Positions 54,772 to 63,969 of a stretch of DNA of 64,000 nt are shown here, one piece after another. Under the pieces are notes generated by a model that saw nothing but the letters and a program-made list of their open reading frames with translations, was not told the origin of the DNA and did not search any database. The DNA lies in the NCBI RefSeq assembly GCF_000718015.1, contig NZ_JODY01000015.1, forward strand, positions 1-64,000. Direction: 5' to 3'. Each line of letters opens with the position of its first letter. Positions within the stretch are counted from its first letter, which is position 1. The position numbers and the translations under genes were made by a program. The DNA is from Streptomyces catenulae (GTDB lineage: Bacteria > Actinomycetota > Actinomycetes > Streptomycetales > Streptomycetaceae).

Positions 54772-54808
54772 TGCTACCCCCTGTGCTCGCGTCCGCTACC
54801 GCCGTACG

Positions 54809-54828
54809 GGGCGGCCCGCGGGCCGCCC
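54809..54828. promoter_or_regulatory. Perfect palindrome in proB leader
   Basis: Ten-base arms read identically on both strands (centre CGCG). It lies between the presumed proB transcript start and its GTG, 38 bases upstream of the start codon; it would fold into an uninterrupted stem in mRNA. Confidence 0.5.
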
Positions 54829-55083
54829 GGTGCAGGCAATCTACGGCAGCGGGCGGGCCCGGTGCGTGGCGATTTCGCCTGGTGGACGACGCGGTGGACG
54901 GCGTGCGCGGGGCGCGGGCGCGGTGTGCTTCCGCTCACGCCGGGCGGCGCCGGGCGCGACGGCCGGGCGTGGCAAGGGCGTTGACGGTTCCGGCGGGCGA
55001 GGACAAGACGGATAAGACGGCAACGGGGCCTTCGAGGTTGCGCGCGTTTGGTCCGTATTCGCGGTGATGAGAACCACAGCAGA

Positions 55084-55113
55084 TTGTCACCGGAGCCGAC
55101 AAGGTCATACGGT
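55084..55113 (+). promoter_or_regulatory. Promoter of the glycerophosphotransferase-like gene
   Basis: TTGTCA and TACGGT are spaced 18 bp, with the transcript start near 55120 and a leader of about 105 bases. Confidence 0.55.
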
Positions 55114-55225
55114 CGGGTGTCCACCGGTCCCGTTTCCCCCGCCTCCACGGCGTCGCAGCGCGGGGCCCGGCCGCCCCCTCGGCCGTCACCTGACCTTTCT
55201 TTTTGCTTGCCAGGAGCCCTTCCCC

Positions 55226-57313
55226 GTGCCTTCCGCCGGAATCGCCCCCCGCCGAGCCGTACAGCTCGCGGCGCTGCTCGCGATGATGGTCGCCTTCATC
55301 GCCCAGCTTCTCGGTGCGCTGTTGCCCGTCATACCGCTGTTCATCGTCGCATCCGTGGTCAACCTCGGGCTCGACCTGATCCTCCAGCACAAGCAGCCCG
55401 CGCTGCTGGCGGTGCTGGGACGGGTCCGCTTCGACGTCACGGTCCGCCAGCTGCTGCGCGACATGCTGATCTTGGTCGGCCTGCTGCACATCGACGGCAT
55501 CAACCCGCTCGTCGAACAGGCGCCGCTCACCATCGCGCTGCTCGTCTTCTACGGCACCCACTTCGTCTGCCAGGCCCTCGCGGTGCTGGTGCGGCGCAGC
55601 CGCGCGCTGCCGTTCGTGACGCGGAACGTCGACGCGAGCGCGCTGGGTCTGTCCGACGCGCCGCCACGCCTGCTGTCCCGGCAGACCGGCCGCCGACTGC
55701 TGCGCTTCTCGGTGCCGACCACGGTCGGCATGATGGTCACCGCGATCACCACCGACGCGTTCTGGGGCGGCGTCGGACTGGCCGTCTCGCTGCTCCTCTC
55801 GATCGGCGGCTCGGTCTACCTGGGCACCTGGCTGATGCCGAAGAAGCGGGTCCTCGGCGAGGCGCGCGCGCTGGAGTGGCTGGACCGGTGGCTGGCCGCG
55901 TACGAGCCGACGGTCGGGATGTACTTCTCCGGCGGCGCGACCTCCGCGTACCAGGCCAACATGTGGCTCTCCACCCTGGACGACCTCGACGGCAAGCCGA
56001 TCATCGTGCTCCGTGAGCGGTTCATGGTGCAGAAGATCGAGGCGACGGACATCCCGATCGTCTGCATCCCGAAGGTCGCCAACCTGATGCGGCTGGAGCA
56101 CTCCGCGCTCAAGCTGCTGCTGCACCCGGCGAACTCCGGCAAGACCTCGCAGATCCTGCGCATCCCCTCCATCAAGCACGCCTTCATCAACCACGGTGAG
56201 AGCGACAAGCTGTCGTCCTGCAACCCGTACGCGAAGGCGTACGACGAGGTGTGGGTCGCGGGTCCGGCGGCCCGGGAGCGCTATCAGCTCGCCGACATCG
56301 GTGTGGAGGACAAGGACGTCGTCGAGGTCGGCCGCCCGCAGCTGGCGCCGATCCTGCCGTACACGGGCGCGCCCGCCGCGGACCGGATGACGACGGTGCT
56401 GTACGCCCCGACCTGGGAGGGCTGGGACGGCAACCCGGGCAACACCTCGGTGATCCTGGCCGGTGAGAACATCGTCCGGGAGCTGCTGGCCGACCCCAAG
56501 GTCCGGCTGATCTACAAGCCGCACCCGATGACCGGCTCGGTGGAGCCGAAGGCGGGCGCCGCCAACGTCCGTATCCAGGCGATGATCGCGGAGGCCAACA
56601 CCCGGCGCGGCGGCGAGCGGCCGGGCGACGGCGCTTCCGCCGAGCTGGACCGCCGGGAGGCGGAGCTGGCCGCGCTGACCACCTCGTCGTTCCGCAAGAG
56701 CGCGGACGAGCTGGAGCGGATGCGGCTGCAGGGCACGCCGCCGGAGGGCCGCGCCGCCGCCGTCGCGGCCGCCGCCGACGCCTGGGAGCGCGCCTACTTC
56801 GCGTCCTTCCCGGAGTGGGAGCACCTCGTCATCACCACCGCCCGCCCGGGCATCTTCGGCTGCTTCAACGAGGCGGACGTGCTGATCAGCGACGTCTCCA
56901 GCGTGGTGTCGGACTACCTGACCAGCGAGAAGCCGTACGCGGTCGCCAACACCTCCGGGATGGGCGAGGAGGAGTTCCGTACGAACTTCCCGACGGTGCG
57001 TGCCGCGGCGATCCTCACGCCCGCCGCGGACGGCGTCGCCGACCTGCTGGCGAGCGTCCGCAACCCCGGGCTGGACACCCTCGCGGCCGAGCGCGCCGCC
57101 CTCAAGGAGCATCTGCTCGGCCCGTCGGACCCGCCCTCGTCGGTCCGCTTCAACCAGGCGGCGCTGGACCTGGCCGCCGAGGCCGACGCCCGCCGCGCGC
57201 GGATGGAGCGCCGCCTCGCCGGTATCCCTGGTCAGCGCGCGCAGGACGAGACCGGGGACGCCGGGGAGACCGCGGCGGAGCCCGGCGCCCCGGAGGCGCC
57301 CGCGGCGGTCTGA
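55226..57313 (+). CDS. CDP-glycerol glycerophosphotransferase family membrane protein (teichoic-acid type)
   Basis: The protein has 695 residues from a GTG with CAGGAG upstream. The N-terminal 250 residues hold about five membrane helices (LLAMMVAFIAQLLGALL, IPLFIVASVVNLGLDLIL and others). The rest is a TagF/TarF-like glycerophosphotransferase domain: NHGESDKLSSCNPYAKAYDEVWV, VLYAPTWEGWDG, LIYKPHPMTGS and ISDVSSVVSDYL carry the His and Asp-Ser motifs. It should polymerise or transfer polyol phosphate onto a wall glycopolymer. The end is Ala/Glu/Pro-rich. A longer frame begins at 55064 but lacks a ribosome binding site. Confidence 0.88.
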   Translation: MPSAGIAPRRAVQLAALLAMMVAFIAQLLGALLPVIPLFIVASVVNLGLDLILQHKQPALLAVLGRVRFDVTVRQLLRDMLILVGLLHIDGINPLVEQAPLTIALLVFYGTHFVCQALAVLVRRSRALPFVTRNVDASALGLSDAPPRLLSRQTGRRLLRFSVPTTVGMMVTAITTDAFWGGVGLAVSLLLSIGGSVYLGTWLMPKKRVLGEARALEWLDRWLAAYEPTVGMYFSGGATSAYQANMWLSTLDDLDGKPIIVLRERFMVQKIEATDIPIVCIPKVANLMRLEHSALKLLLHPANSGKTSQILRIPSIKHAFINHGESDKLSSCNPYAKAYDEVWVAGPAARERYQLADIGVEDKDVVEVGRPQLAPILPYTGAPAADRMTTVLYAPTWEGWDGNPGNTSVILAGENIVRELLADPKVRLIYKPHPMTGSVEPKAGAANVRIQAMIAEANTRRGGERPGDGASAELDRREAELAALTTSSFRKSADELERMRLQGTPPEGRAAAVAAAADAWERAYFASFPEWEHLVITTARPGIFGCFNEADVLISDVSSVVSDYLTSEKPYAVANTSGMGEEEFRTNFPTVRAAAILTPAADGVADLLASVRNPGLDTLAAERAALKEHLLGPSDPPSSVRFNQAALDLAAEADARRARMERRLAGIPGQRAQDETGDAGETAAEPGAPEAPAAV

Positions 57314-57339
57314 GCCACGGCAGGACACACCGGTCCGAG

Positions 57340-57366
57340 GGGGCCCGCCGGTCGACGGCGGGCCCC
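57340..57366 (+). terminator. Terminator after the glycerophosphotransferase-like gene
   Basis: An 11-bp perfect stem (57340-57350 with 57356-57366) starts 26 bases after the stop. Confidence 0.8.
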
Positions 57367-57408
57367 TTCGGCGTTCCCGGGTGCCCGCTCCCGGCGGCCG
57401 TCCGCGCA

Positions 57409-57419
57409 CGGTCGGACCA
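57409..57419. promoter_or_regulatory. Operator candidate for the lutR-type regulator (autoregulatory)
   Basis: The 9-mer palindrome GGTCGGACC lies directly upstream of the TAGACT -10 hexamer (57420-57425). The same 9-mer overlaps the lutA promoter at 58493-58501. Its form fits the FadR-subfamily pattern TNGTNNNACNA with one deviating end base. Confidence 0.7.
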
Positions 57420-57487
57420 TAGACTGTGCGGGACATCCGCAGGCGACAGTCGCCGGTCCGGTACGAGAGCGAGCCGAGGGAATTCCG

Positions 57488-58258
57488 ATGGCCGAGTGGC
57501 GCCCCGTGCGGCAGGTCCGCACGCATGAGCTGGTGCTGGAGAGCATCGAGGCGCAGGTGCTCGCCGGGGAGCTGAAGGCCGGGGACCGGCTGCCGCCGGA
57601 GCGGGAGCTGGCGCCGGTGCTGGGGGTCAGCCGGTCGGCGCTGCGCGAGGCGCTGCGGGTGCTGGAGACCATCGGGGTGCTGGTCGCGCAGGCGGGCCGG
57701 GGCGCGGACGCCGGGGCGCGGATCGTACGCCACCCCGACGACGCGCTCGGTCGGCTGCTGCGGCTGCACTTCGCGCTCGGCAGCTACAGCCTCCACGACG
57801 TGCTGGAGGCCCGGGTCACGCTGGAGCGCTCCAGCTTCGAGGCGGCGGCGCGCCACGGTGCGCCGGACGCGCTGGCGGAGGCCGAGGAGCTGCTGGGGCG
57901 GCTGGGCGCGGCGGGCCTGTCCCCCGCGGACTTCAACGATCTGGACACCCGCTTCCACGTCGCCATCGCCCGCAGCTCCGGCAACGACCTCACCTCGACG
58001 CTGACCTCCGCGGTCCGTGAGTCGGTCCGCCCGCTGATCCTGCGCGCCCTGGAGGCGGCCGAGGACTGGCCGGCCACCGCCGCCGCCCTCAACGCCGACC
58101 ACACCGAGCTGCTCCGCCTGGTCCGCGCGGGCGACGGCCCGGCCGCCGCCGACCTCGCCGAACGCCATATCCGCGGCTTCCACGGGACGCTGGTCGCGGA
58201 CGCGGACGAGCCTGCGGACTCCCCCGCCCCCGGCGGCACGGAGGGCGCGGGCACGTAG
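57488..58258 (+). CDS. FadR-type GntR regulator, probable LutR/LldR
   Basis: This is a 256-residue GntR/FCD regulator. The winged helix is DRLPPERELAPVLGVSRSALREALRVLE (about 35-62) with wing QAGRGADAG; the FCD domain with its metal-binding Asp and His residues (DTRFHVAIARSSGND and AERHIRGFH) makes the rest. It lies 268 bp before lutABC in the same direction. FCD regulators next to lactate genes (LldR/LutR) sense L-lactate. A shared palindrome in its promoter and that of lutA supports autoregulation and control of lutABC. Confidence 0.88.
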   Translation: MAEWRPVRQVRTHELVLESIEAQVLAGELKAGDRLPPERELAPVLGVSRSALREALRVLETIGVLVAQAGRGADAGARIVRHPDDALGRLLRLHFALGSYSLHDVLEARVTLERSSFEAAARHGAPDALAEAEELLGRLGAAGLSPADFNDLDTRFHVAIARSSGNDLTSTLTSAVRESVRPLILRALEAAEDWPATAAALNADHTELLRLVRAGDGPAAADLAERHIRGFHGTLVADADEPADSPAPGGTEGAGT

Positions 58259-58486
58259 CCCGCGCGGGCGGCGAGGCGCCGCCCGCATCCGACGGCCCCG
58301 CCGCACCCACGGCCCGGGGCCGGACTCCCGTTGCCCGGGTCGTCCCCGGGCCTCCCCGGCTTTCCCCCTGGCCGACGCCTGCCCGGCTGCCCGGACACCC
58401 GCCATCGGTCCGCCCGTAAAACCCCCTCCCCCACCCCCGTACGCCCCGATCGGCGCCGCCTCCTGTCCGGACTTCCGGACCGACGC

Positions 58487-58502
58487 TAGAATGGTCGGAC
58501 CG
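58487..58502 (+). promoter_or_regulatory. lutABC promoter with overlapping regulator operator
   Basis: TAGAAT (58487-58492) is a good -10 hexamer. TGGTCGGACCG (58492-58502), matching TNGTNNNACNA at all but the last fixed base, overlaps it and the transcript start near 58499. A repressor there would block initiation. Confidence 0.7.
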
Positions 58503-58525
58503 TAAAACTCTGTGGGAGGCGCTCC

Positions 58526-59293
58526 ATGCGTATCGGACTCTTCGCCACCTGCCTGGGGGACACGCTCTTCCCGGACGCGGTGAAGGCCACCGCCCTGCTG
58601 CTCACCCGTCTCGGGCACGAGGTGGTGTTCCCGCCGGAGCAGACCTGCTGCGGCCAGATGCACGTCAACACCGGCTACCAGCGCGAGCCGGTCCCCCTCG
58701 TCCGCGGCTTCGCGGAGCAGTTCGGGGACGCGTCGATCGAGGCGGTGGTGATGCCGTCCGGTTCCTGCGCCGGTTCGGTCCGCCATCAGCACGAGATCGT
58801 CGCCGCGCGCTACGGCGACGCCGCGCTCCGGTCCGGGGTCGCCACCGTCAAGGAGAAGACGTACGAACTCTCCGAACTGCTGGTGGACGTGCTCGGCGTC
58901 ACCGACGTCGGCGCGTACTTCCCGCACCGCGTGACCTACCACCCCACCTGCCACTCGCTGCGGATGCTGCGGGTCGGCGAGAAGCCGCTGCGGCTGCTGC
59001 GCGCCGTCGAGGACATCGACCTCGTCGAACTGCCCGAGGCGGACTCCTGCTGCGGCTTCGGCGGCACCTTCGCCGTCAAGAACGCCGACACCTCCACCGC
59101 GATGCTGCACGACAAGGTCGGCCACATCACCGCCACCGGCGCGGACATCTGCGCCGCGGGCGACTCCTCCTGTCTGATGCACATCGGCGGCGGACTCTCC
59201 CGTATCAGGTCCGGCACCCGCACCCTGCACCTCGCACAGATCCTCGCCGCCACCCGCACCGCGCCGTACGTCCCGACGGAGGCCGTCCGATGA
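58526..59293 (+). CDS. lutA: L-lactate utilization Fe-S protein LutA
   Basis: The protein has 255 residues with two CCG motifs, QTCCGQMHVNTGY and DSCCGFGGTFAVK, which bind a Fe-S cluster in the GlpC/LutA family. ATG start with GGGAGG six bases upstream. It forms the membrane-associated or soluble LutABC complex that oxidises L-lactate to pyruvate. Its stop overlaps the lutB start by four bases (59290-59293). Confidence 0.95.
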   Translation: MRIGLFATCLGDTLFPDAVKATALLLTRLGHEVVFPPEQTCCGQMHVNTGYQREPVPLVRGFAEQFGDASIEAVVMPSGSCAGSVRHQHEIVAARYGDAALRSGVATVKEKTYELSELLVDVLGVTDVGAYFPHRVTYHPTCHSLRMLRVGEKPLRLLRAVEDIDLVELPEADSCCGFGGTFAVKNADTSTAMLHDKVGHITATGADICAAGDSSCLMHIGGGLSRIRSGTRTLHLAQILAATRTAPYVPTEAVR

Positions 59294-60852
59294 GCACCTT
59301 CCTGGGCATGCCCGCCGCCCCGCCCCGCGCCCCGTACGGCGCCGGGAACCTCCGCGGCGACCGCAGCTTCCCCAAAGCCGCCCATGACGAGCTGCGCAAC
59401 GACCAACTGCGCCGCAACCTCGGCAAGGCGACCCACACCATCCGCGCCAAGCGGCTCGCGGTCACCGGCGAACTCCCCGACTGGGAGCGGCTGCGCGACG
59501 CCGGATCCGCCCTGAAGACCGCCACCATGAACCGCCTCCCCGACCTCCTGGAGGAGCTGGAGCGCAAGGTCACCGAGCGCGGCGGCACCGTCCACTGGGC
59601 GCGCGACGCGGTCGAGGCCAACGCGCTCGTCACCGAGCTGATCGAGGCGACCGGCAGCCGTGAGGTCATCAAGGTCAAGTCGATGGCCACCCAGGAGATC
59701 GGCCTCAACGAACACCTCGAAAGCCGCGGCATCACCCCGTACGAGACCGATCTCGCCGAGCTGATCGTGCAGTTGGCGCACGACAAGCCGTCGCACATCC
59801 TCGTCCCGGCGATCCACCGCAACCGCGACGAGATCCGGGAGATCTTCCTCAAGGAGATCCCGGGCGTCGACCCGGAGCTGGACGCCGTGCCCGCCCATCT
59901 GGCCGCCGCCGCCCGCGCCTATCTGCGGGAGAAGTTCATGACGACGAAGGTCGCCGTCTCCGGCGCCAACTTCGGCGTCGCCGAGACCGGCACCCTCGCC
60001 GTCGTCGAGTCCGAGGGCAACGGCCGGATGTGCCTGACGCTGCCCGAGACGCTGATCACCGTCATGGGCATCGAGAAGGTCATCCCGCGCTACCAGGACC
60101 TGGAGGTCTTCCTCCAGCTGCTGCCGCGCTCCTCCACCGGTGAGCGGATGAACCCGTACACCTCGATGTGGACCGGCACCACCCCCGGCGACGGGCCGCA
60201 GGACTTCCACCTCGTGCTGCTCGACAACGGCCGCACCGCCGCCCTCGCCGACTCCGTCGGCCGCGAGGCGCTCAACTGCATCCGCTGCTCGGCCTGTCTC
60301 AACGTCTGCCCGGTCTACGAACGCGCCGGGGGCCACGCCTACGGCTCGACGTACCCGGGCCCGATCGGCGCCGTCCTCACCCCGCAGCTCGCCGGGATGC
60401 ACGCCGCCAAGGACGACCCCAACAGCTCGCTGCCGTACGCCTCCAGCCTCTGCGGCGCCTGCTTCGACGCCTGCCCCGTCAAGATCGACATCCCGTCGCT
60501 CCTGGTCGAACTCCGCCACCAGAAGACCGAGGAGTCCGGTACGACCGCGGAGAAGCTGGCCATGAAGGCGGCAGCCGGGGTGATGAAGCGGCCCAAGGTC
60601 TACACCGCCGCACAGAACGCCGCCCGCCTCGGCCGGGTCGCCGGTGGCCGCAGCGGCACCATCTCCCATCTGCCGCCGCCCTTCAACGGCTGGAGCGAGA
60701 GCCGCGACACGCCCGTACCGCCCCGGCACACCTTCCGCTCCTGGCTCGCCTCGGACGAGGGCACCGCCGCGCTGCGCGACGCCGCCGCCGAGGGCGCCCG
60801 GCAGCGGGCCGCCGCACCCGAGACCCCCGACACCCCCGAGGAGGACCGGTGA
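59290..60852 (+). CDS. lutB: L-lactate utilization Fe-S protein LutB
   Basis: The protein has 520 residues. The N-terminal LUD domain includes ATHTIRAKRLAVTGELPDWE and VIKVKSMATQEIGLNEHLE. The C-terminal region has two 4Fe-4S motifs, NCIRCSACLNVCPVYE and CGACFDACPVKID. It carries electrons within LutABC. The start overlaps lutA, and the stop overlaps the lutC start by four bases. The end is acidic and Pro-rich (ETPDTPEEDR). Confidence 0.95.
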   Translation: MSTFLGMPAAPPRAPYGAGNLRGDRSFPKAAHDELRNDQLRRNLGKATHTIRAKRLAVTGELPDWERLRDAGSALKTATMNRLPDLLEELERKVTERGGTVHWARDAVEANALVTELIEATGSREVIKVKSMATQEIGLNEHLESRGITPYETDLAELIVQLAHDKPSHILVPAIHRNRDEIREIFLKEIPGVDPELDAVPAHLAAAARAYLREKFMTTKVAVSGANFGVAETGTLAVVESEGNGRMCLTLPETLITVMGIEKVIPRYQDLEVFLQLLPRSSTGERMNPYTSMWTGTTPGDGPQDFHLVLLDNGRTAALADSVGREALNCIRCSACLNVCPVYERAGGHAYGSTYPGPIGAVLTPQLAGMHAAKDDPNSSLPYASSLCGACFDACPVKIDIPSLLVELRHQKTEESGTTAEKLAMKAAAGVMKRPKVYTAAQNAARLGRVAGGRSGTISHLPPPFNGWSESRDTPVPPRHTFRSWLASDEGTAALRDAAAEGARQRAAAPETPDTPEEDR

Positions 60853-61484
60853 CCACGACCGCACGCGAGACGGTGCTCGGCCGGATCCGCGACGCCCTGG
60901 CACTCGCCCCCGCCCCGGAGGCGGATGTCCCCCGCGCCTACCGCACCGGCCGCACCCTCCCCGACGCCGACCGGCTGGCGCTCCTGACCGACCGGCTCGT
61001 CGACTACCGCGCCGAGGTCCACCCCTGCACCGCCGAGGAGACCGCGGCCACCGTCGCCGCCGTCCTCACCCCCCGCGGCGCCCGCCTCGTCGGCATCCCC
61101 GCCGGACTCGACCGCACCTGGCTGACCGCCTACGACGGTGCACTCCGCGTGGACGACGCCGCGGTGGCGCCGCCCACGCTGGACGCCCTCGACGGCGTGG
61201 TCACCGCCTCCGCCGTCAGCTGCGCCGAGACCGGCACGATCTTCCTCGACGGCTCCCCGGACCAGGGCCGCCGCGCCCTCACCCTCGTCCCCGACCTGCA
61301 CGTCTGTGTGGTCGATCTGTCGAGCGTGGCGGTCGGCGTCCCCGAGGCCGTCGCCCGGCTCGTCCCCGACCGGCCGACGACGCTGATCAGCGGCCCGTCC
61401 GCCACCTCCGACATCGAACTGGAACGCGTCGAGGGCGTCCACGGACCCCGCACCCTGGACGTGATCATCCGGACGGACGTCTGA
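60849..61484 (+). CDS. lutC: L-lactate utilization protein LutC (LUD domain)
   Basis: The LUD-only protein has 211 residues from a GTG overlapping lutB (GTGA). The typical end of the fold is seen in VSCAETGTIFLDGS, TLVPDLHVCVVD and TLISGPSATSDIELERVEGVHGPR. It completes LutABC. No lutP lactate permease is present in the window, so uptake is encoded elsewhere. It is followed by a strong bidirectional terminator and convergent obgE. Confidence 0.95.
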   Translation: MTTTARETVLGRIRDALALAPAPEADVPRAYRTGRTLPDADRLALLTDRLVDYRAEVHPCTAEETAATVAAVLTPRGARLVGIPAGLDRTWLTAYDGALRVDDAAVAPPTLDALDGVVTASAVSCAETGTIFLDGSPDQGRRALTLVPDLHVCVVDLSSVAVGVPEAVARLVPDRPTTLISGPSATSDIELERVEGVHGPRTLDVIIRTDV

Positions 61485-61498
61485 CCGGAGGCACCACA

Positions 61499-61542
61499 AC
61501 GGCGAGGGCCCCGGGGAACACGCTCCCCGGGGCCCTCGCCGT
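61499..61542. terminator. Bidirectional terminator between lutC and obgE
   Basis: A 19-bp perfect stem (61499-61517 with 61524-61542) with a 6-base loop sits between the convergent stops at 61484 and 61576. Confidence 0.9.
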
Positions 61543-61575
61543 GTGCCGGATGTCTCAGGCGGTGTGCCGGACGTC

Positions 61576-63012
61576 TCAGAACGGGCGGAAGCCGTCGTAC
61601 TCCTGCTCCGCCTCGTCCCGCGCCGCGTCGCGGTCGCGGCGGCGCTGGGCCGCGGGCCGCGGCGCCTCCATACGGTGGTCCTCACCACGGCGGCCGAGCA
61701 TCTCCGCACCGGCGGCCATCGTCGGCTCCCAGTCGAAGACCACGGCGTTGTCCTCGGGGCCGATAGCCACACCGTCACCGGTGTGCGCACCGGCCTTGAG
61801 CAGCGCGTCCTCGACACCGAGACGGTTGAGCCGGTCCGCGAGGTAGCCGACCGCCTCGTCGTTGTTGAAGTCCGTCTGCCGCACCCAGCGCTCCGGCTTC
61901 TCGCCGCGCACCCGGTAGAAGTGGTCGCCCTCCTCGGTGACCGTGAAGCCGGAGTCGTCCACCGCCTTGGGCCGGATGACGATCCGCGTCGCCTCCTGCA
62001 CCGGCTTGGCGGCACGCGCCTGCGCCACGATCTCGGCGAGCGCGTACGACAGCTCCTTCAGCCCCTGCCGGGCGACGGCCGACACCTCGAAGACGCGGAA
62101 GCCGCGCTCCTCCAGATCGCCGCGGATCATGTCGGCGAGGTCCTGACCGTCGGGGATGTCGACCTTGTTGAGGACGACGATCCGCGGCCAGTTCTCCAGA
62201 CCGCCGTACTGCGCCAGCTCCGCCTCGATCATGTCGAGGTCGGAGAGCGGGTCACGGTCCGACTCCAGCGTGGCGGTGTCCAGGACGTGGACCAGCACCT
62301 CGCAGCGCTCCACATGGCGCAGGAACTCCAGGCCCAGGCCCTTGCCCTGGCTGGCGCCGGGGATCAGACCGGGCACGTCCGCGATGGTGTAGACGGTCGA
62401 ACCGGCCGTCACCACCCCGAGGTTGGGGACGAGCGTGGTGAACGGGTAGTCCGCGATCTTCGGCTTGGCCGCCGACAGCACCGAGATCAGCGAGGACTTA
62501 CCGGCGCTCGGGAAGCCGACCAGCGCGACATCCGCGACGGTCTTCAGCTCCAGCACGATGTCGCGCGCCTCACCGGGCTCGCCGAGCAGCGCGAAACCGG
62601 GCGCCTTACGGCGCGCCGACGCCAGCGCGGCGTTGCCCAGACCGCCGCGCCCGCCCTGCCCCGCGATGAAGGTGGTGCCCTGCCCGACGAGGTCGGCGAG
62701 GACATTGCCCTTGCGGTCCATGACGACCGTGCCGTCCGGAACCGGCAGCACCAGGTCCTGGCCGTTCTTCCCGGCGCGGTGGTCACCGGCGCCGGGCTGG
62801 CCGTTGGTCGCCTTGCGGTGCGGATGGTGGTGGTATTCGAGAAGTGTGGTGACGTCCTGGTCGACGACGAGGATCACATCGCCGCCGCGCCCGCCGTTGC
62901 CGCCGTCCGGCCCGCCGAGCGGCTTGAACTTCTCCCGCATCACGGAGGCCACGCCGTGGCCTCCGTTACCCGCGGCGACATGCAGTTCGACGCGGTCCAC
63001 GAAGGTGGTCAT
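61576..63012 (-). CDS. obgE: GTPase ObgE
   Basis: The protein has 478 residues in three domains: Gly-rich Obg fold ([19 protein letters not shown] and [19 protein letters not shown]), G domain ([43 protein letters not shown]), and C-terminal OCT domain with a disordered tail. Obg acts in 50S assembly and stringent response; in Streptomyces it affects sporulation. ATG at 63012. It is just downstream of rplU-rpmA on the same strand, the standard order. Confidence 0.97.
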   Translation of the reverse strand: MTTFVDRVELHVAAGNGGHGVASVMREKFKPLGGPDGGNGGRGGDVILVVDQDVTTLLEYHHHPHRKATNGQPGAGDHRAGKNGQDLVLPVPDGTVVMDRKGNVLADLVGQGTTFIAGQGGRGGLGNAALASARRKAPGFALLGEPGEARDIVLELKTVADVALVGFPSAGKSSLISVLSAAKPKIADYPFTTLVPNLGVVTAGSTVYTIADVPGLIPGASQGKGLGLEFLRHVERCEVLVHVLDTATLESDRDPLSDLDMIEAELAQYGGLENWPRIVVLNKVDIPDGQDLADMIRGDLEERGFRVFEVSAVARQGLKELSYALAEIVAQARAAKPVQEATRIVIRPKAVDDSGFTVTEEGDHFYRVRGEKPERWVRQTDFNNDEAVGYLADRLNRLGVEDALLKAGAHTGDGVAIGPEDNAVVFDWEPTMAAGAEMLGRRGEDHRMEAPRPAAQRRRDRDAARDEAEQEYDGFRPF

Positions 63013-63147
63013 GGTGAGGTGCCTCCAGATAACTACGGGAATGTCTCTGTACTAACACGCCAAGGGCGGACCGGCCTTCCCGCACGTGCGAGAAAGGCGG
63101 TCCGCCCTCGGAGTGGTGCTACTGCTGAGCTGTCGCCCGGCGGCTGA

Positions 63148-63405
63148 TCACTCAGCGACCGGAACGATGTTCACGACCTTGCGACCACGGTGGGTGCCGA
63201 ACTGCACCGCGCCCGCGGCCAGGGCGAACAGGGTGTCGTCGCCGCCGCGACCGACGCCCGTGCCCGGGTGGAAGTGGGTGCCACGCTGGCGGACCAGGAT
63301 CTCACCGGCGTTGACGGCCTGACCGCCGAAGCGCTTCACGCCGAGCCGCTGAGCATTGGAATCGCGACCGTTCCGAGTGGACGATGCGCCCTTCTTGTGT
63401 GCCAT
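63148..63405 (-). CDS. rpmA: 50S ribosomal protein L27
   Basis: The protein has 85 residues. The start [21 protein letters not shown] is full length with no N-terminal cleavable extension, unlike in Firmicutes. [23 protein letters not shown] is the family signature. Its N-terminus reaches the peptidyl-transferase centre. It is 14 bp after rplU on the same strand. Confidence 0.98.
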   Translation of the reverse strand: MAHKKGASSTRNGRDSNAQRLGVKRFGGQAVNAGEILVRQRGTHFHPGTGVGRGGDDTLFALAAGAVQFGTHRGRKVVNIVPVAE

Positions 63406-63419
63406 GTCTCCTCAGTCCC

Positions 63420-63740
63420 TTACTTCGCCGGAGCGTCGATGCCGGTGATCTTCAGCGCCGTGTGGAGCTGGCGGTGGCCGATCCGCTTCTTGTAGCCGGT
63501 CTTGTTCTTGTACTTCTGGATCCGGATCTTGTCGCCCTTGTGGTGGTCGACGACCTCGCCCTGGACCTTCACGCCGGCCAGGACCCACGGGTCGCTGGTG
63601 ACCGACTCGCCGTCGACGACCAGCAGCGTCGAGAGCTCGACGGTGTCGCCGACCTTGCTGGTGGAAATGCGGTCAATCTCGATGACGTCGCCGACAGAAA
63701 CCTTCTGCTGGCGTCCGCCGGTGCGCACGATCGCGTACAC
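63420..63740 (-). CDS. rplU: 50S ribosomal protein L21
   Basis: The protein has 106 residues: [23 protein letters not shown] at the start and [18 protein letters not shown] at the end, complete for L21. GTG start with GGAGAG upstream. It is the first gene of rplU-rpmA-obgE. A promoter of near-consensus form lies about 160 bp upstream, with a structured leader in between. Confidence 0.98.
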   Translation of the reverse strand: MYAIVRTGGRQQKVSVGDVIEIDRISTSKVGDTVELSTLLVVDGESVTSDPWVLAGVKVQGEVVDHHKGDKIRIQKYKNKTGYKKRIGHRQLHTALKITGIDAPAK

Positions 63741-63788
63741 GCGGAACTCTCCTTCGCTGGAAACGGATCCTCTGATGCCAGCCGCTCA

Positions 63789-63811
63789 CACGGGCTTGGG
63801 AGACTCCCGTG
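63789..63811 (-). promoter_or_regulatory. Hairpin in rplU leader
   Basis: A 6-bp CACGGG/CCCGTG stem (63789-63794 with 63806-63811) stands about 50 bases before the rplU start in a leader of about 150 bases. It could belong to an L21-type control region, but no known leader fold is recognised. Confidence 0.35.
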
Positions 63812-63897
63812 AAATCCGAGTGGACGAGCGGCCTCCCCCGGCCCGGAAGCCAGGAGGTGTGTGCTCAGGGGTTTGGCGTCACAGACACCGACGGTCA

Positions 63898-63926
63898 AGG
63901 TTACGGGGCCTTGACCTGGGGGTCAA
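63898..63926 (-). promoter_or_regulatory. rplU-rpmA promoter
   Basis: On the minus strand TTGACC (63921-63926), exactly 17 bp, and TAACCT (63898-63903), a strong sigma-HrdB-like promoter; transcription should start near 63891. Confidence 0.8.
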
Positions 63927-63930
63927 ACCG

Positions 63931-63956
63931 GCCCCGGGTCGTCACCGACCCGGGGC
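63931..63956 (-). terminator. Terminator of the gene at the right edge
   Basis: An 11-bp perfect stem (63931-63941 with 63946-63956) with a 4-base loop begins 13 bases after the stop at 63970. Confidence 0.8.
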
Positions 63957-63969
63957 GCGGTCGGGACCG

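Larger units (their letters stand above)
54772..55225. other. 454-bp divergent region (proB / glycerophosphotransferase-like gene)
   Basis: It contains the proB leader with a 20-bp palindrome (54809-54828) and a TAGATT -10-like hexamer (54838-54843, minus strand). The centre (about 54890-55050) is very GC-rich without motif. On the plus strand TTGTCA (55084-55089), an 18-bp spacer and TACGGT (55108-55113) form a good promoter for the next gene. The short frames inside do not look coding. Confidence 0.6.

Noticed and set aside
54935..59230. A 1431-codon open frame on the minus strand
   Set aside because: It is antisense to the glycerophosphotransferase, lutR and lutA genes, Arg/Gly/Val-rich without domains; a GC-driven shadow frame.
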